A stretch of DNA of 64,000 bases from Burkholderiaceae bacterium (lineage in GTDB: Bacteria > Pseudomonadota > Gammaproteobacteria > Burkholderiales > Burkholderiaceae_C). Location: the NCBI GenBank assembly GCA_024235895.1, contig JACKLM010000002.1, forward strand, positions 434,001 through 498,000. The letters are read 5' to 3'. Below are positions 7,575-16,063 of this stretch, in pieces. The position numbers were made by a program, and so were the translations under genes. The first letter of the stretch is position 1, and each line of letters begins with the position of its first letter. The notes under the pieces are model-generated. The model was not told the DNA's origin, did not search any database, and saw only the letters and a program-made list of their open reading frames with translations.

Positions 7575-10458
7575 AGCTGAAGTCGCCGCCCGCCACGCCG
7601 ACGCGAACGCGCTCGATCGGCGCGCCTTCCATCATCCGCTGCAGGAACTCGCGGCTGATCGCCGGCAGCATGGTGTTGGTCAGGATGGCGTCGATCATGC
7701 GGCCGCCGGACTCGCTCTCGGTGCAGCGCGAGACGACGAGCCGGACGACGGCGTCGTCGACCTCCAGCGGGATGCGGTAGCGCTGCTCGACGCGCTTGCG
7801 GATGCGGCCGAGCTGCAGTTGCACGATGCGCGCCAGCACCTCGTCGGACAGCGGGTAGTACGGGATCGTCACCAGCCGCCCGAGCAGCGCCGGCGGGAAG
7901 ACCTTCAGCAGCGGCTCGCGCAGCGCCTTGGCCATCGCCTCGGGGCCGGGCATCAGGTCCGGGTCCTTGCACAGCTGCTCGATCAGCTCGGTGCCGACGT
8001 TGGTCGTCAGCAGGATCAGCGTATTCTTGAAGTCGATGAAGCGGCCCTCGCCGTCCTCCATGAAGCCCTTGTCGAAGACCTGGTAGAAGATCTCGTGCAC
8101 GTCGCGGTGCGCCTTCTCGACCTCGTCGAGCAGCACCACCGAATACGGCTTGCGCCGCACCGCCTCGGTCAGCACCCCGCCCTCACCGTAGCCGACATAG
8201 CCCGGCGGCGCGCCCTTGAGCGTGGAGACGGTGTGCGCCTCCTGGAACTCGCTCATGTTGATGACGACCAGGTTGTGCTCGCCGCCGTACAGCGCCTCGG
8301 CCAGCGCGATCGCGGTCTCGGTCTTGCCGACGCCGGAGGTGCCGGTCAGCAGGAAGACACCGATCGGCTTGCCGGGGTTGTCCAGCCCGGCGCGCGCGGT
8401 CTGGATGCGCCGCGCGATGGTCTGCATCGCGTAGTCCTGCCCGATCACGCGCTCGCCCAGCCTGCGCGGCAGCTCGAGGATGGTCTCGATCTCGTTGGCC
8501 GTCATGCGGCCGACCGGGATCCCGGTCCAGTCGCCGACCACGCTCGCGACCGCCTGGGCGTCGACCGTCGGCAGCATCAGCGGGTCCTCGCCCTGCAGCG
8601 CGGCGAGCTCGGCCTGGACCTGACGCAGTTCCTCGCGCTGGGCGGCGCGGCGGGCCTGCGTGGCCTCGTCGGTCTCCTCCGGCGGGACGGACCCTGGGGC
8701 CGCGGCGCCGGGCGACGGGCCCTCGGCGCTGGGTGACGTGGCCGGTGCGGCGGCGCTCGGAGGCGGGGCCGCGTTGTCGGGGGCGGCCGGTGCGCCGGCC
8801 CCTCGCACGCCCCGTCGCCGGCCCGTCGCCGGCACCGGCCCGGCCGCACCGGATGCCGCCTGCTCCGCCACCGCATCGGCGTGCCGCTCCAGCGCACTGC
8901 CGGTGCCCTCGACCGCGCGCTTGCCGTCGCGCAGCGCCGCGCGCAGTGCCAGCAGCCGCTCGACCAGCGCCTTCTCCGCCGCCCAGCGCGCCTGCAGCGC
9001 CGCCAGCCGTTCGTGCTCGGCCGCCAGCTGCGCGGCGACGGCGGCCTCGCGCTGCGCGGTGTCGATGCCGATCGCCGACTCGCGCGCGATGATGCCCTGC
9101 TCGGTCTCCAGCGCCTCGATGCGACGCGCGCTGTCGTCGACCTCGGCCGGCGTCGCGTGCAGGCTGACCGCCACCCGCGCGGAGGCGGTGTCGAGCAGGC
9201 TGACCGACTTGTCGGGCAGCTGGCGCGCCGGGATGTAGCGGTGCGCCAGCCGCACCGCGGCCTCCAGCGCCTCGTCGAGGATCTGCACCTGGTGGTGCTT
9301 CTCCATCGTGCTGGCCACGCCGCGCATCATCAGGATCGCCAGCGGCTCGCTCGGCTCGTCGACCTGCACCGACTGGAAGCGCCGCGTCAGCGCCGGGTCC
9401 TTCTCGATGTACTTCTTGTACTCGGCGAAGGTCGTGGCGCCGATCGTGCGCAGCTCGCCGCGCGCCAGCGCCGGCTTGAGCAGGTTGGCGGCGTCGCCGG
9501 TGCCGGCCGCGCCGCCGGCGCCGACCAGCGTGTGCGTCTCGTCGATGAAGAGGATGATCGGCCGCGCGCTGGCCTGGACCTCGTCGATGACCGATCGCAG
9601 CCGCTGCTCGAACTCGCCCTTCATGCTCGCGCCGGCCTGCAGCAGCCCGACGTCCAGCGCCAGCAGCTCGACCTCGCGCAGCGCCGGCGGCACGTCGCCG
9701 CGCACGATGCGCTGTGCGAAGCCCTCGACGACCGCGGTCTTGCCGACGCCGGCCTCGCCGACCAGGATCGGGTTGTTCTGCCGCCGGCGCATCAGGATGT
9801 CGACCAGCTGCCGGATCTCGTCGTCGCGGCCGACGATCGGGTCCATGCGCCCTTCGCGCGCCTGCGCCGTCAGGTCGCTCGTGAAGCGCGCCAGCGCCTC
9901 GCGCCGTCCGAGCGCGGCCGGCGCGATCGCACCGCTGGCCTCGCCGGGGGCCGCGTCGGCCGGCAGCATCGCCGCCTGCGCCTCGGGCGATCCCGCGAGC
10001 AGCGCGCCGAATCGCTCGCACAGCTCGTCGACGCGGACGCGCTCGAACTGGCGCGACACCCCCATCAGCGCGCCGCGCAGCGAGGCGGTCTTCAGCAGCC
10101 CGACCAGCAGGTGCCCGCTGCGAACGCGCGGCTCGCCGAACATCAGCGTCGCATAGACCCAGCCGCGCTCGACCGCGTTCTCGACGAAGCTCGACAGGTC
10201 GGTGATCGACGCCGCGCCGCGTGGCAGCCGGTCGAGCGACGCGGTGAGGTCCGACGCCAGCACCGAGGGGTCGATCTCGAAGTGGCGAACGATGCGGTGC
10301 AGGTCGCTGTCGGGCGTGTTGAGGATCTGCTGGAACCAGTGCTGCAGCTCGACGTAGGGGTTGCCGCGCAGCTTGCACAGCACGGTCGCGCCCTCGATCG
10401 CCTTGTAGGCCAGCGGGTCGAGCTTGCCGAACAGGGTGGCGCGCGAGATCTCAGCCAT
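7561..10458 (-). CDS. tssH: T6SS disassembly ATPase ClpV/TssH
   Basis: 965 residues from ATG 10458 (MAEISRATLFGKLDPLAYKA), preceded by a GAGGAG ribosome site and overlapping the tssG stop by 8 nt. There is a Clp N-domain (1-160), a first AAA module with Walker A GEAGVGKTAVVEG near 235, a middle helical region, and a second AAA module with Walker A GTSGVGKTETA near 705. It unfolds the contracted TssBC sheath in the cytosol for reuse. An unusual Ala/Pro-rich, probably disordered insert lies at about residues 525-600 between the middle region and the second ATPase (APAAPDNAAPPPSAAAPATS). Confidence 0.95.
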   Translation of the reverse strand: MAEISRATLFGKLDPLAYKAIEGATVLCKLRGNPYVELQHWFQQILNTPDSDLHRIVRHFEIDPSVLASDLTASLDRLPRGAASITDLSSFVENAVERGWVYATLMFGEPRVRSGHLLVGLLKTASLRGALMGVSRQFERVRVDELCERFGALLAGSPEAQAAMLPADAAPGEASGAIAPAALGRREALARFTSDLTAQAREGRMDPIVGRDDEIRQLVDILMRRRQNNPILVGEAGVGKTAVVEGFAQRIVRGDVPPALREVELLALDVGLLQAGASMKGEFEQRLRSVIDEVQASARPIILFIDETHTLVGAGGAAGTGDAANLLKPALARGELRTIGATTFAEYKKYIEKDPALTRRFQSVQVDEPSEPLAILMMRGVASTMEKHHQVQILDEALEAAVRLAHRYIPARQLPDKSVSLLDTASARVAVSLHATPAEVDDSARRIEALETEQGIIARESAIGIDTAQREAAVAAQLAAEHERLAALQARWAAEKALVERLLALRAALRDGKRAVEGTGSALERHADAVAEQAASGAAGPVPATGRRRGVRGAGAPAAPDNAAPPPSAAAPATSPSAEGPSPGAAAPGSVPPEETDEATQARRAAQREELRQVQAELAALQGEDPLMLPTVDAQAVASVVGDWTGIPVGRMTANEIETILELPRRLGERVIGQDYAMQTIARRIQTARAGLDNPGKPIGVFLLTGTSGVGKTETAIALAEALYGGEHNLVVINMSEFQEAHTVSTLKGAPPGYVGYGEGGVLTEAVRRKPYSVVLLDEVEKAHRDVHEIFYQVFDKGFMEDGEGRFIDFKNTLILLTTNVGTELIEQLCKDPDLMPGPEAMAKALREPLLKVFPPALLGRLVTIPYYPLSDEVLARIVQLQLGRIRKRVEQRYRIPLEVDDAVVRLVVSRCTESESGGRMIDAILTNTMLPAISREFLQRMMEGAPIERVRVGVAGGDFSYDFG

Positions 10459-11590
10459 CGGAGGCTCCTCGGGGCGGCGCGGCGCGCCGGCTGGGATGCG
10501 GCACGAGCCGCAGGTCGCTGCGCTCGCGCGCATCGCCGCGCCCGAGCCAGCTCGTCAACCCGAGCCGCACCCGGGCGCCCAGGCGCGGTGCCGGCAGCTC
10601 GTCGCCCCGCAGGTGCAGGCACAGGTCCCAGGCCTTGTCGGTGCCTGCGAGCAGGCGTACCCACTGCTGCAGCGCCGGCCAGGCATCGCCACCGGGCAGA
10701 AAGCTCTCGTAGTGCGGCAGCGTCAGCGGGCCCAGGTGAAGCCGGAAGCGGTGCTGACGGTCGGGAACGCGGCTGCCGGCGTTGGCGCTCACGCCCAGTC
10801 GCGAAGGTGGCTGCCGCGCACGTTCGGGCCGGTTGCGCGCGTGACCCAGACGCGAGCAGGCTTCGCGCGGCAGCTCGAGCACACCGGGGACGAAGGGCTG
10901 AACGCGTGCACCGACGCCGAAGTAGTGGCCGACCGCCTTCTCCAGCCGCTCGGCGTGCGCGCTGCGCGCGCCGACGAACCCGGCCTGGAAGCGCAGCGCC
11001 GCGGCAGGCACCGCAGACGCTTCCACGGCCGCACCGGCGGCGACGCCGAGCCCGGCGAGGCTCTCGATCCAGGCCGCATAGCGATCCTCGCCTGGGCGGT
11101 CGGCCTGCACCACCGGCTGCGACTGCGCCCAGGTGCGGTAGAAGAGCAGCAGCATGCGGTGGTGGAAGACATCCAGGAAGCGCATCGGTGCGGCATCGCC
11201 GTGCTGTCGCAAGCGCTCGCGCACGTACTCGGTCAGGTGCAGCGGCATCGGACCCTGCGGCCCGAGCAGGCCCAGGAAGCGCACGCCGAGCCGTGGCGCG
11301 CCGGCGCGCCGGTCCAGCCGCGCCAGCGCGGCCGGGGCGAAGTCCAGCTCCGGCTCCTGCGCCAGCCGCAGCGGCTCCTGGCGCGGCCGCCTAGCGCGCC
11401 CCAGCCGCGGCAGCTCGGGACAACACGCCTCCACCCGCCTGAGCAGCGCGAAGTAGTCGTACGCCCAGGGTGCCCGCTCGACCTCGTCGAGCAGTCGGTC
11501 CAGGGCGTCGGCGCTGGCGGTCCCGGCACCGTTCCTCGGAGCGCCCCGAGACGGCTCGTCCCCGCCTTCAGGCCGACGCGGCGGCTTCAC
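10451..11590 (-). CDS. tssG: T6SS baseplate subunit TssG
   Basis: 379 residues from GTG 11590, which overlaps the tssF stop as GTGA and has GGGGGAG about 8 nt upstream; the first ATG is deep inside the conserved domain. Family blocks are RLGVRFLGLLGPQGPMPLHL, FLDVFHHRMLLLFYRTWAQS and HLGPLTLPHYESFLPGG. TssG binds TssF and TssE in the baseplate wedge. The N-terminal about 25 residues are charged and less conserved. The gene is in the same operon as tssF and tssH. Confidence 0.92.
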   Translation of the reverse strand: MKPPRRPEGGDEPSRGAPRNGAGTASADALDRLLDEVERAPWAYDYFALLRRVEACCPELPRLGRARRPRQEPLRLAQEPELDFAPAALARLDRRAGAPRLGVRFLGLLGPQGPMPLHLTEYVRERLRQHGDAAPMRFLDVFHHRMLLLFYRTWAQSQPVVQADRPGEDRYAAWIESLAGLGVAAGAAVEASAVPAAALRFQAGFVGARSAHAERLEKAVGHYFGVGARVQPFVPGVLELPREACSRLGHARNRPERARQPPSRLGVSANAGSRVPDRQHRFRLHLGPLTLPHYESFLPGGDAWPALQQWVRLLAGTDKAWDLCLHLRGDELPAPRLGARVRLGLTSWLGRGDARERSDLRLVPHPSRRAAPPRGASDG

Positions 11591-13464
11591 ACGGTCTCCC
11601 CCAGCCCCAGCTGAGGCGCCCAGCGTCGCACGACGCCACGTTGCGTGCTGCGCAGCGTGAACTCGGTGAAGCTGTTGATCGCGGCGTGGCGCGCGAACCA
11701 GTGTGCCAGCGCACAGCCCAGGAGGTGCACGCCCGAACCCTGGAAGGCGAGTTCGTCGAACTCGGCGCTGATCGCGCTGCCGCGGCCGAAGCACAGCGGC
11801 CCCGCGAAGGGCAGCCGCCGCACCACCGGCGCCACCTCGAGCGAGCGCAGCGCGGCGACCTGGCGTGTCCACGCGACGTCGCCCGGGGGCCCGTAGAGCT
11901 CGAGCGTCGTGCGCAGCACGCGCGCTGCCTCCTCGGGCGCGCCGTGCAGCGTCGCCTGCGCCATCGCCAGCTGGCCGACGAGCCGCCAGTCGACCGCGCC
12001 GGCGGCAAGCCGCGAGGCCGGACGCGTCGGCCCGCGCAGCACGCAGACCGATTCGACCGGGCCTGGGGTCTCGAGCTGCCACGCCGCGGCACCGTCGCTG
12101 CCGGCCTGTGGCAGCAGCAGCGGCAGGTCGCGGTTGGTGACCCAGGCGACGACCGAGAGCTGACGCACGTCGTCGCGCCCGGCCGCCTGCGGCGGATCGA
12201 CCAGCGAGAGGTAGACCTCCTCGCCGACGTAGGCGGATCGCGTCCCCTTGTCGCGCTGCCGCGCCGACAGCAGTCGCGGCTCCCGGCGCGTGACATAGCC
12301 GCCGGCATCGTCACCGCGCGTCCGGTGGCGCACGTCGTACAGCGCACGGTACTCGCGCGGCGCGCCGCTGCCGTGGCCGAGGACCGATTCGACGTGGTGC
12401 ACCTCGTAGTCGATCGGCCGCGTGCGGTCGGGCATCAGCTGGTGCTCCCACTGCTCGGGCCCGAGCACGACGCGGTCCAGCCGCTTTCGAAACAGATTGA
12501 CCGCCGGCGTGCAGTACAGCGCGAAACTGTCGCCATCGACGACCGGCTCGAGCGCGGGCAGGCCGCGTGCCAGCGGCACGACGATCTCGACCTCGGCGGC
12601 ATCGACCACCGCGAGCCGCGGCGCCAGGTCGCGCAGCTCGAAGAACATCAGCCGCTGGGGCAGCGCGGCGACCTCCTGCAGCAGCCGGTGGCCGGAGAAT
12701 CCTCGCAGCGACACCGGCAGCAGCGCCTCGTCCTCGCCTTCGCCGCAGGCCGCGACACTGTCCGGGCCACGCCAGCCGTCGGCGCCGCCCGACGCGGCGC
12801 CGCCCTGGGTGAGGACCCAGCTGCCCAGCGCGGCGCCGAGAAGCAACTCGTGCAGCGGGTAGGCGACATCGTCGGCAGCCGCGATGTACACCCGCAGCCG
12901 GTCCAGCCCGAGGCCAGCGAAGCGTGTACCGCCCCCGCAGCGCAGGCGCAGTCGCAACGCGCCCCGCATCGCACCGAGCTCGGGCAGGCGCGAGCCGGGC
13001 AGGTCGGGCAGGTGGCTCGCGTAGGCGGCGCTGGCGATCGTCACCGGCCACAGCGTGACCGCGTGCGCCGTGCGGAACTCGCAGTGCGTCTCCTGCCCGC
13101 GCGGCAGCCTGGAGACGACCGCGCTGCCGCGCGGCACGGTGTGACCCCGCGCCAGGTTGGGGTCGCTGGCGTCGGCGTCGAGACGCACGACCATCATCGA
13201 TGGCAGCGGGGCCAGGAAGCCCGGGTACATCGACTCGAGCAGGTGCGCCACCAGCCGCGGATGCTCGGCGTCCAGCCGCAACTGCACGCGCGCGGCGAGA
13301 AAGGCGAAGCCTTCCAGCAGCCGCTCGACATACGGGTCGGCGACCTCCATGCCCTCCATGCCGAGCCGGCCGGCGATCTTCGGGAAGGCCTGCGCGAACT
13401 CGGCACCGACTTCGCGAAGGTGCCCGAGCTCCTCGCTGTACAGCCGCAGCAGCCGCGGGTCCAC
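11587..13464 (-). CDS. tssF: T6SS baseplate subunit TssF
   Basis: 625 residues. I choose GTG 13464, giving VDPRLLRLYSEELGHLREVG, which matches the usual N-terminus and lies 4 nt after the tssE stop; a longer frame to 13527 would overlap tssE. The protein carries the signature FAQAFPKIAGRLGMEGMEVA and VERLLEGFAFLAARVQLRLD. TssF pairs with TssG as the central baseplate wedge component. Length is normal for the family. Confidence 0.93.
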   Translation of the reverse strand: MDPRLLRLYSEELGHLREVGAEFAQAFPKIAGRLGMEGMEVADPYVERLLEGFAFLAARVQLRLDAEHPRLVAHLLESMYPGFLAPLPSMMVVRLDADASDPNLARGHTVPRGSAVVSRLPRGQETHCEFRTAHAVTLWPVTIASAAYASHLPDLPGSRLPELGAMRGALRLRLRCGGGTRFAGLGLDRLRVYIAAADDVAYPLHELLLGAALGSWVLTQGGAASGGADGWRGPDSVAACGEGEDEALLPVSLRGFSGHRLLQEVAALPQRLMFFELRDLAPRLAVVDAAEVEIVVPLARGLPALEPVVDGDSFALYCTPAVNLFRKRLDRVVLGPEQWEHQLMPDRTRPIDYEVHHVESVLGHGSGAPREYRALYDVRHRTRGDDAGGYVTRREPRLLSARQRDKGTRSAYVGEEVYLSLVDPPQAAGRDDVRQLSVVAWVTNRDLPLLLPQAGSDGAAAWQLETPGPVESVCVLRGPTRPASRLAAGAVDWRLVGQLAMAQATLHGAPEEAARVLRTTLELYGPPGDVAWTRQVAALRSLEVAPVVRRLPFAGPLCFGRGSAISAEFDELAFQGSGVHLLGCALAHWFARHAAINSFTEFTLRSTQRGVVRRWAPQLGLGETV

Positions 13465-13468
13465 GCTG

Positions 13469-14017
13469 TCAGTCCCCGCTCGCGGGAGCGTCGCGTACAC
13501 GTCGCGGCGCTCCGCCAGCGGCGTCACGCAACTCGACCTGCCCCGACTCCAGATCGACCGCGGTGCGCAGCAGCAGCTCGATCGGCATCGGCTGGCCCCA
13601 AAGGTGGCCCCTGATCTCGAACTCGATCAGATTGTGTGCCTCGAGCAGGGGCTTGCCACGCAGCGCGCGCACCTCGAGCGTCTCACGCAGGATCCGCGGC
13701 TCGAAGCGCTCGATCGCGGTGCGGATGTCGCGCCGCAGCTGGTGCACGTCCAGGCGCGAGATCTGCCGGCCCGACATCGGCGGCAGCCCGAAGTTGAGCA
13801 CGCTGGCGGCGAGTGTCGGGTCGGCGCGCGCCAGCGCCGGTGGCAGCGGCTGCACCGCGTTGAGCAACCAAGTCAGGTCGCGCAGCACCGCGCGGCGCAA
13901 CTGCGCCTTGCTCATCACGCGGGCGTCGTCGGACTCGCGGCGCTCGGTCGGTGCATCGTCGGTCAGTCGGTCCAGCAGCGCAGGCTGGAGTCGGTCGCGG
14001 ACGTCGGCCAGCGCCAT
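13469..14017 (-). CDS. tssE: T6SS baseplate subunit TssE (gp25-like)
   Basis: 182 residues from ATG 14017 (MALADVRDRLQPALLDRLTD), 10 nt after the tagJ stop. It shows the gp25-like fold: DLTWLLNAVQPLP, VLNFGLPPMSG, RRDIRTAIERFEPRILRETL, and the conserved EFEIRGHLWGQPMPIELLLR. It initiates sheath polymerisation at the baseplate. It is slightly longer than average because of a polar C-terminal tail (RDAAGGAPRRVRDAPASGD). Confidence 0.92.
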   Translation of the reverse strand: MALADVRDRLQPALLDRLTDDAPTERRESDDARVMSKAQLRRAVLRDLTWLLNAVQPLPPALARADPTLAASVLNFGLPPMSGRQISRLDVHQLRRDIRTAIERFEPRILRETLEVRALRGKPLLEAHNLIEFEIRGHLWGQPMPIELLLRTAVDLESGQVELRDAAGGAPRRVRDAPASGD

Positions 14018-14027
14018 CGCGTGGCCG

Positions 14028-14876
14028 TCAGGTCGCCGGCGGCTGGCCGCCTCCGACCGGGTTGTGGTCGGCTGGGCCACCTGGCAAGCCGGCCATGCGA
14101 AGCGAACGGCACTCGAGCAGCCCGACCTCGCGCGACTCGGTCGCCAGCAAGCGCTGACCCAGGCCGCGGAACTGGCCATCGGCGATCGCCAGCCATTCGG
14201 TGCGGCGAGCCATCCGCAACGCACCGTCGTCCTGCTCGGCGGTGCCGGCATAGCGCACCGGCACCAGCGCAACCGTGTCGCCACCCTGCGCGAAGCCCAG
14301 GTGCGCCGGCGCCCAGACCAGGTCGCGCAGGTCCTCGGGCGGCTGCAGCTCCAGCGAGGCGATCGCCTCGAACGGCAGCCAACCGTAGCGCCCACCGATG
14401 ACGACCTCGAGCAACGGCCCGAGACGCGAGTCGGCGTCGGCGATCCACGCGAAGGGCTGGCCGTCGAGCGTGCCGGCGCTGGCGGGCGCATCGTCAAAGG
14501 CCTGCGCGCGGTGCGCCGCCGCGGCGGCCGCTTCGCCGGCGGCGTCGTCGCGCAGCGCCTGCACGAGCAGCGCGACCCAGGGCTGCGGGCGGCCGAAGAC
14601 GATCGGCGTCGTGCGGCCGGCGAAGACGGCGTCGCGCAGCGTCTCGCACTGGACCGCGGCCCGGTAGGTCGCGACCATCGCCAGCGTTCCGGCGTCGAGC
14701 TGGCCGCAGACCTCGAGCTGCTCGAGCGACTTCTTCCAGTCGCCGAGCACGGCCAGCAGCTGGAACAGGAAGATGCGCAGCTTCGCGTCGTCCGGGCGCT
14801 GGCGGACCTGCTGCTTGAGCGCGTGCAGCGCGCCGGCCAGGTCGCCGGCGGCCAGTAGGGAAGCCGGATCGCTCAC
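14028..14876 (-). CDS. tagJ: T6SS accessory protein TagJ/ImpE
   Basis: 282 residues (MSDPASLLAAGDLAGALHAL). The N-terminal half has TPR-like helices (ALKQQVRQRPDDAKLRIFLF). The C-terminal half has the ImpE/SciE block (FAWIADADSRLGPLLEVVIG, WLPFEAIASLELQPPEDLRD, FAQGGDTVALVPVRY). TagJ binds the sheath subunit TssB in some T6SS and is found in imp-type clusters between hcp and tssE, as here. It overlaps the preceding hcp-like stop by 4 nt. Confidence 0.9.
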   Translation of the reverse strand: MSDPASLLAAGDLAGALHALKQQVRQRPDDAKLRIFLFQLLAVLGDWKKSLEQLEVCGQLDAGTLAMVATYRAAVQCETLRDAVFAGRTTPIVFGRPQPWVALLVQALRDDAAGEAAAAAAHRAQAFDDAPASAGTLDGQPFAWIADADSRLGPLLEVVIGGRYGWLPFEAIASLELQPPEDLRDLVWAPAHLGFAQGGDTVALVPVRYAGTAEQDDGALRMARRTEWLAIADGQFRGLGQRLLATESREVGLLECRSLRMAGLPGGPADHNPVGGGQPPAT

Positions 14877-15385
14877 GATCCACCCTCGGTGAGGATCTCG
14901 TCGTCGAACATGCTCGCGCCACCGCGCTGCCCGGTTTCGCGCTGCGGCACGTACTCGAAGCTGATGCGTCTGAAGGCCAGCGCAAGGTTCTCGACCACGG
15001 CCCCCGAGCCGCCCGAGGAGAGGTGCACCGAGACCACCCTCGCGTCGCGCAGCTCGATCTTGAAGTAGTCGTGCTGCCCCTGCCCAGCCTTTCGCATCGT
15101 CAGCCGCGCCTCCACCGCGGCATTGCTACGCAGCGCGTTGAGCAGCGCCGTCGACGAACAGTCGACGGCCTTGACGAGTTGCAGGTGCGTGTAGGCGCGC
15201 CGGGTTCGCGCCTGAGTACCCTGCGCCGACGACGCGTCGACGCCCAGGCTCCAGCCCTGGATCTCGATATCGTCCTCGTGCCCCGGGATGCTCGACTCGC
15301 CCTTGACGTGCCCCGCGCTCGTCGTGCTGAGGTGCAGGAAGGCATCGATGCCCTGGCCGTAGGCGTCGCCGGGGATGGCGGACAT
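14873..15385 (-). CDS. Second Hcp-family protein (TssD paralogue)
   Basis: 170 residues (MSAIPGDAYGQGIDAFLHLS) with Hcp features: GHVKGESSIPGHEDDIEIQG, SSTALLNALRSNAAVEARLT, YFKIELRDARVVSV and IETV-type terminal strand replaced by FRRISFEYVPQ. It is clearly diverged from the main Hcp just upstream, with a longer C-terminal tail (RETGQRGGASMFDDEILTEG). It could be a tube subunit variant or an Hcp-type effector carrier. It begins 125 nt after the main hcp stop and overlaps tagJ, so it is transcribed with the structural genes. Confidence 0.82.
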   Translation of the reverse strand: MSAIPGDAYGQGIDAFLHLSTTSAGHVKGESSIPGHEDDIEIQGWSLGVDASSAQGTQARTRRAYTHLQLVKAVDCSSTALLNALRSNAAVEARLTMRKAGQGQHDYFKIELRDARVVSVHLSSGGSGAVVENLALAFRRISFEYVPQRETGQRGGASMFDDEILTEGGS

Positions 15386-15510
15386 GGCGGTTCCTTCGAA
15401 GTCGAGTGTTGCACGGCACGGCGGCGGGCTCGCCGGCGCGGGCGGGCGGCCTGCCGCCCACGACCCATGCCGCGCGCGGCGCGCTGGCCGTCGCCGTCAG
15501 CGTGGGCGAC

Positions 15511-15990
15511 TCAGCGCACTTCGGTCGACGCGGTATTCCAGCCGAACTTGACCTCGCCGCCGAGCCCGCCCTTGTCGTCCTGCGGCTTGTAGGCGAACTC
15601 GATGTCCTTGAAGCTGCCCGACACCGACTCCATGATGTCGCCGCCGCCGCCGCCCGAGGGCGACACCGAGGTGATGAAAAACTCCTTCATGGTGACCTTC
15701 AGGAAGTCCTTCTGCCCCTCGCCGGACTTGCGCGCGGTCAGCACCACGGTAGCGAAGTGCTTGCCCTGCGCGCAGTGCTTAGCCAGCACCGGCGAGGCCT
15801 TGTCGTAGCGGTGGACGAACATGAAGTCGGTCGGCTGCGCCTTGCCACGGCCCGAGCCGCCGCCGGCAGCCCCGCCGCTGGAGTTGCTGACGCCCCAGCT
15901 CCAGGACTCGATCTCGATCTCGCCCTTATTGTCCTTGTGCGGCGATTCGCCTTCGACGCCGTCGAACTTGATATGGCAATCGGTCGACAT
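15511..15990 (-). CDS. hcp: T6SS tube protein Hcp/TssD
   Basis: 159 residues (MSTDCHIKFDGVEGESPHKD). Typical Hcp1-type sequence: KGEIEIESWSWGVSNSSG, FMFVHRYDKASPVLAKHCAQ, FLKVTMKEFFITSVSPSGGG, ESVSGSFKDIEFAYKPQ. Hcp rings stack to form the inner tube expelled by sheath contraction. The gene follows tssC by 73 nt. The Gly-rich loop AAGGGSGRGK near residue 40-50 is common in this subtype. Confidence 0.95.
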   Translation of the reverse strand: MSTDCHIKFDGVEGESPHKDNKGEIEIESWSWGVSNSSGGAAGGGSGRGKAQPTDFMFVHRYDKASPVLAKHCAQGKHFATVVLTARKSGEGQKDFLKVTMKEFFITSVSPSGGGGGDIMESVSGSFKDIEFAYKPQDDKGGLGGEVKFGWNTASTEVR

Positions 15991-16063
15991 GATGTCTTCT
16001 CCTCAAACTCTGACGATGAAATGCGGCCTCGCGGCGCGCGCCAGCCATGCGACGAAGGGATGC

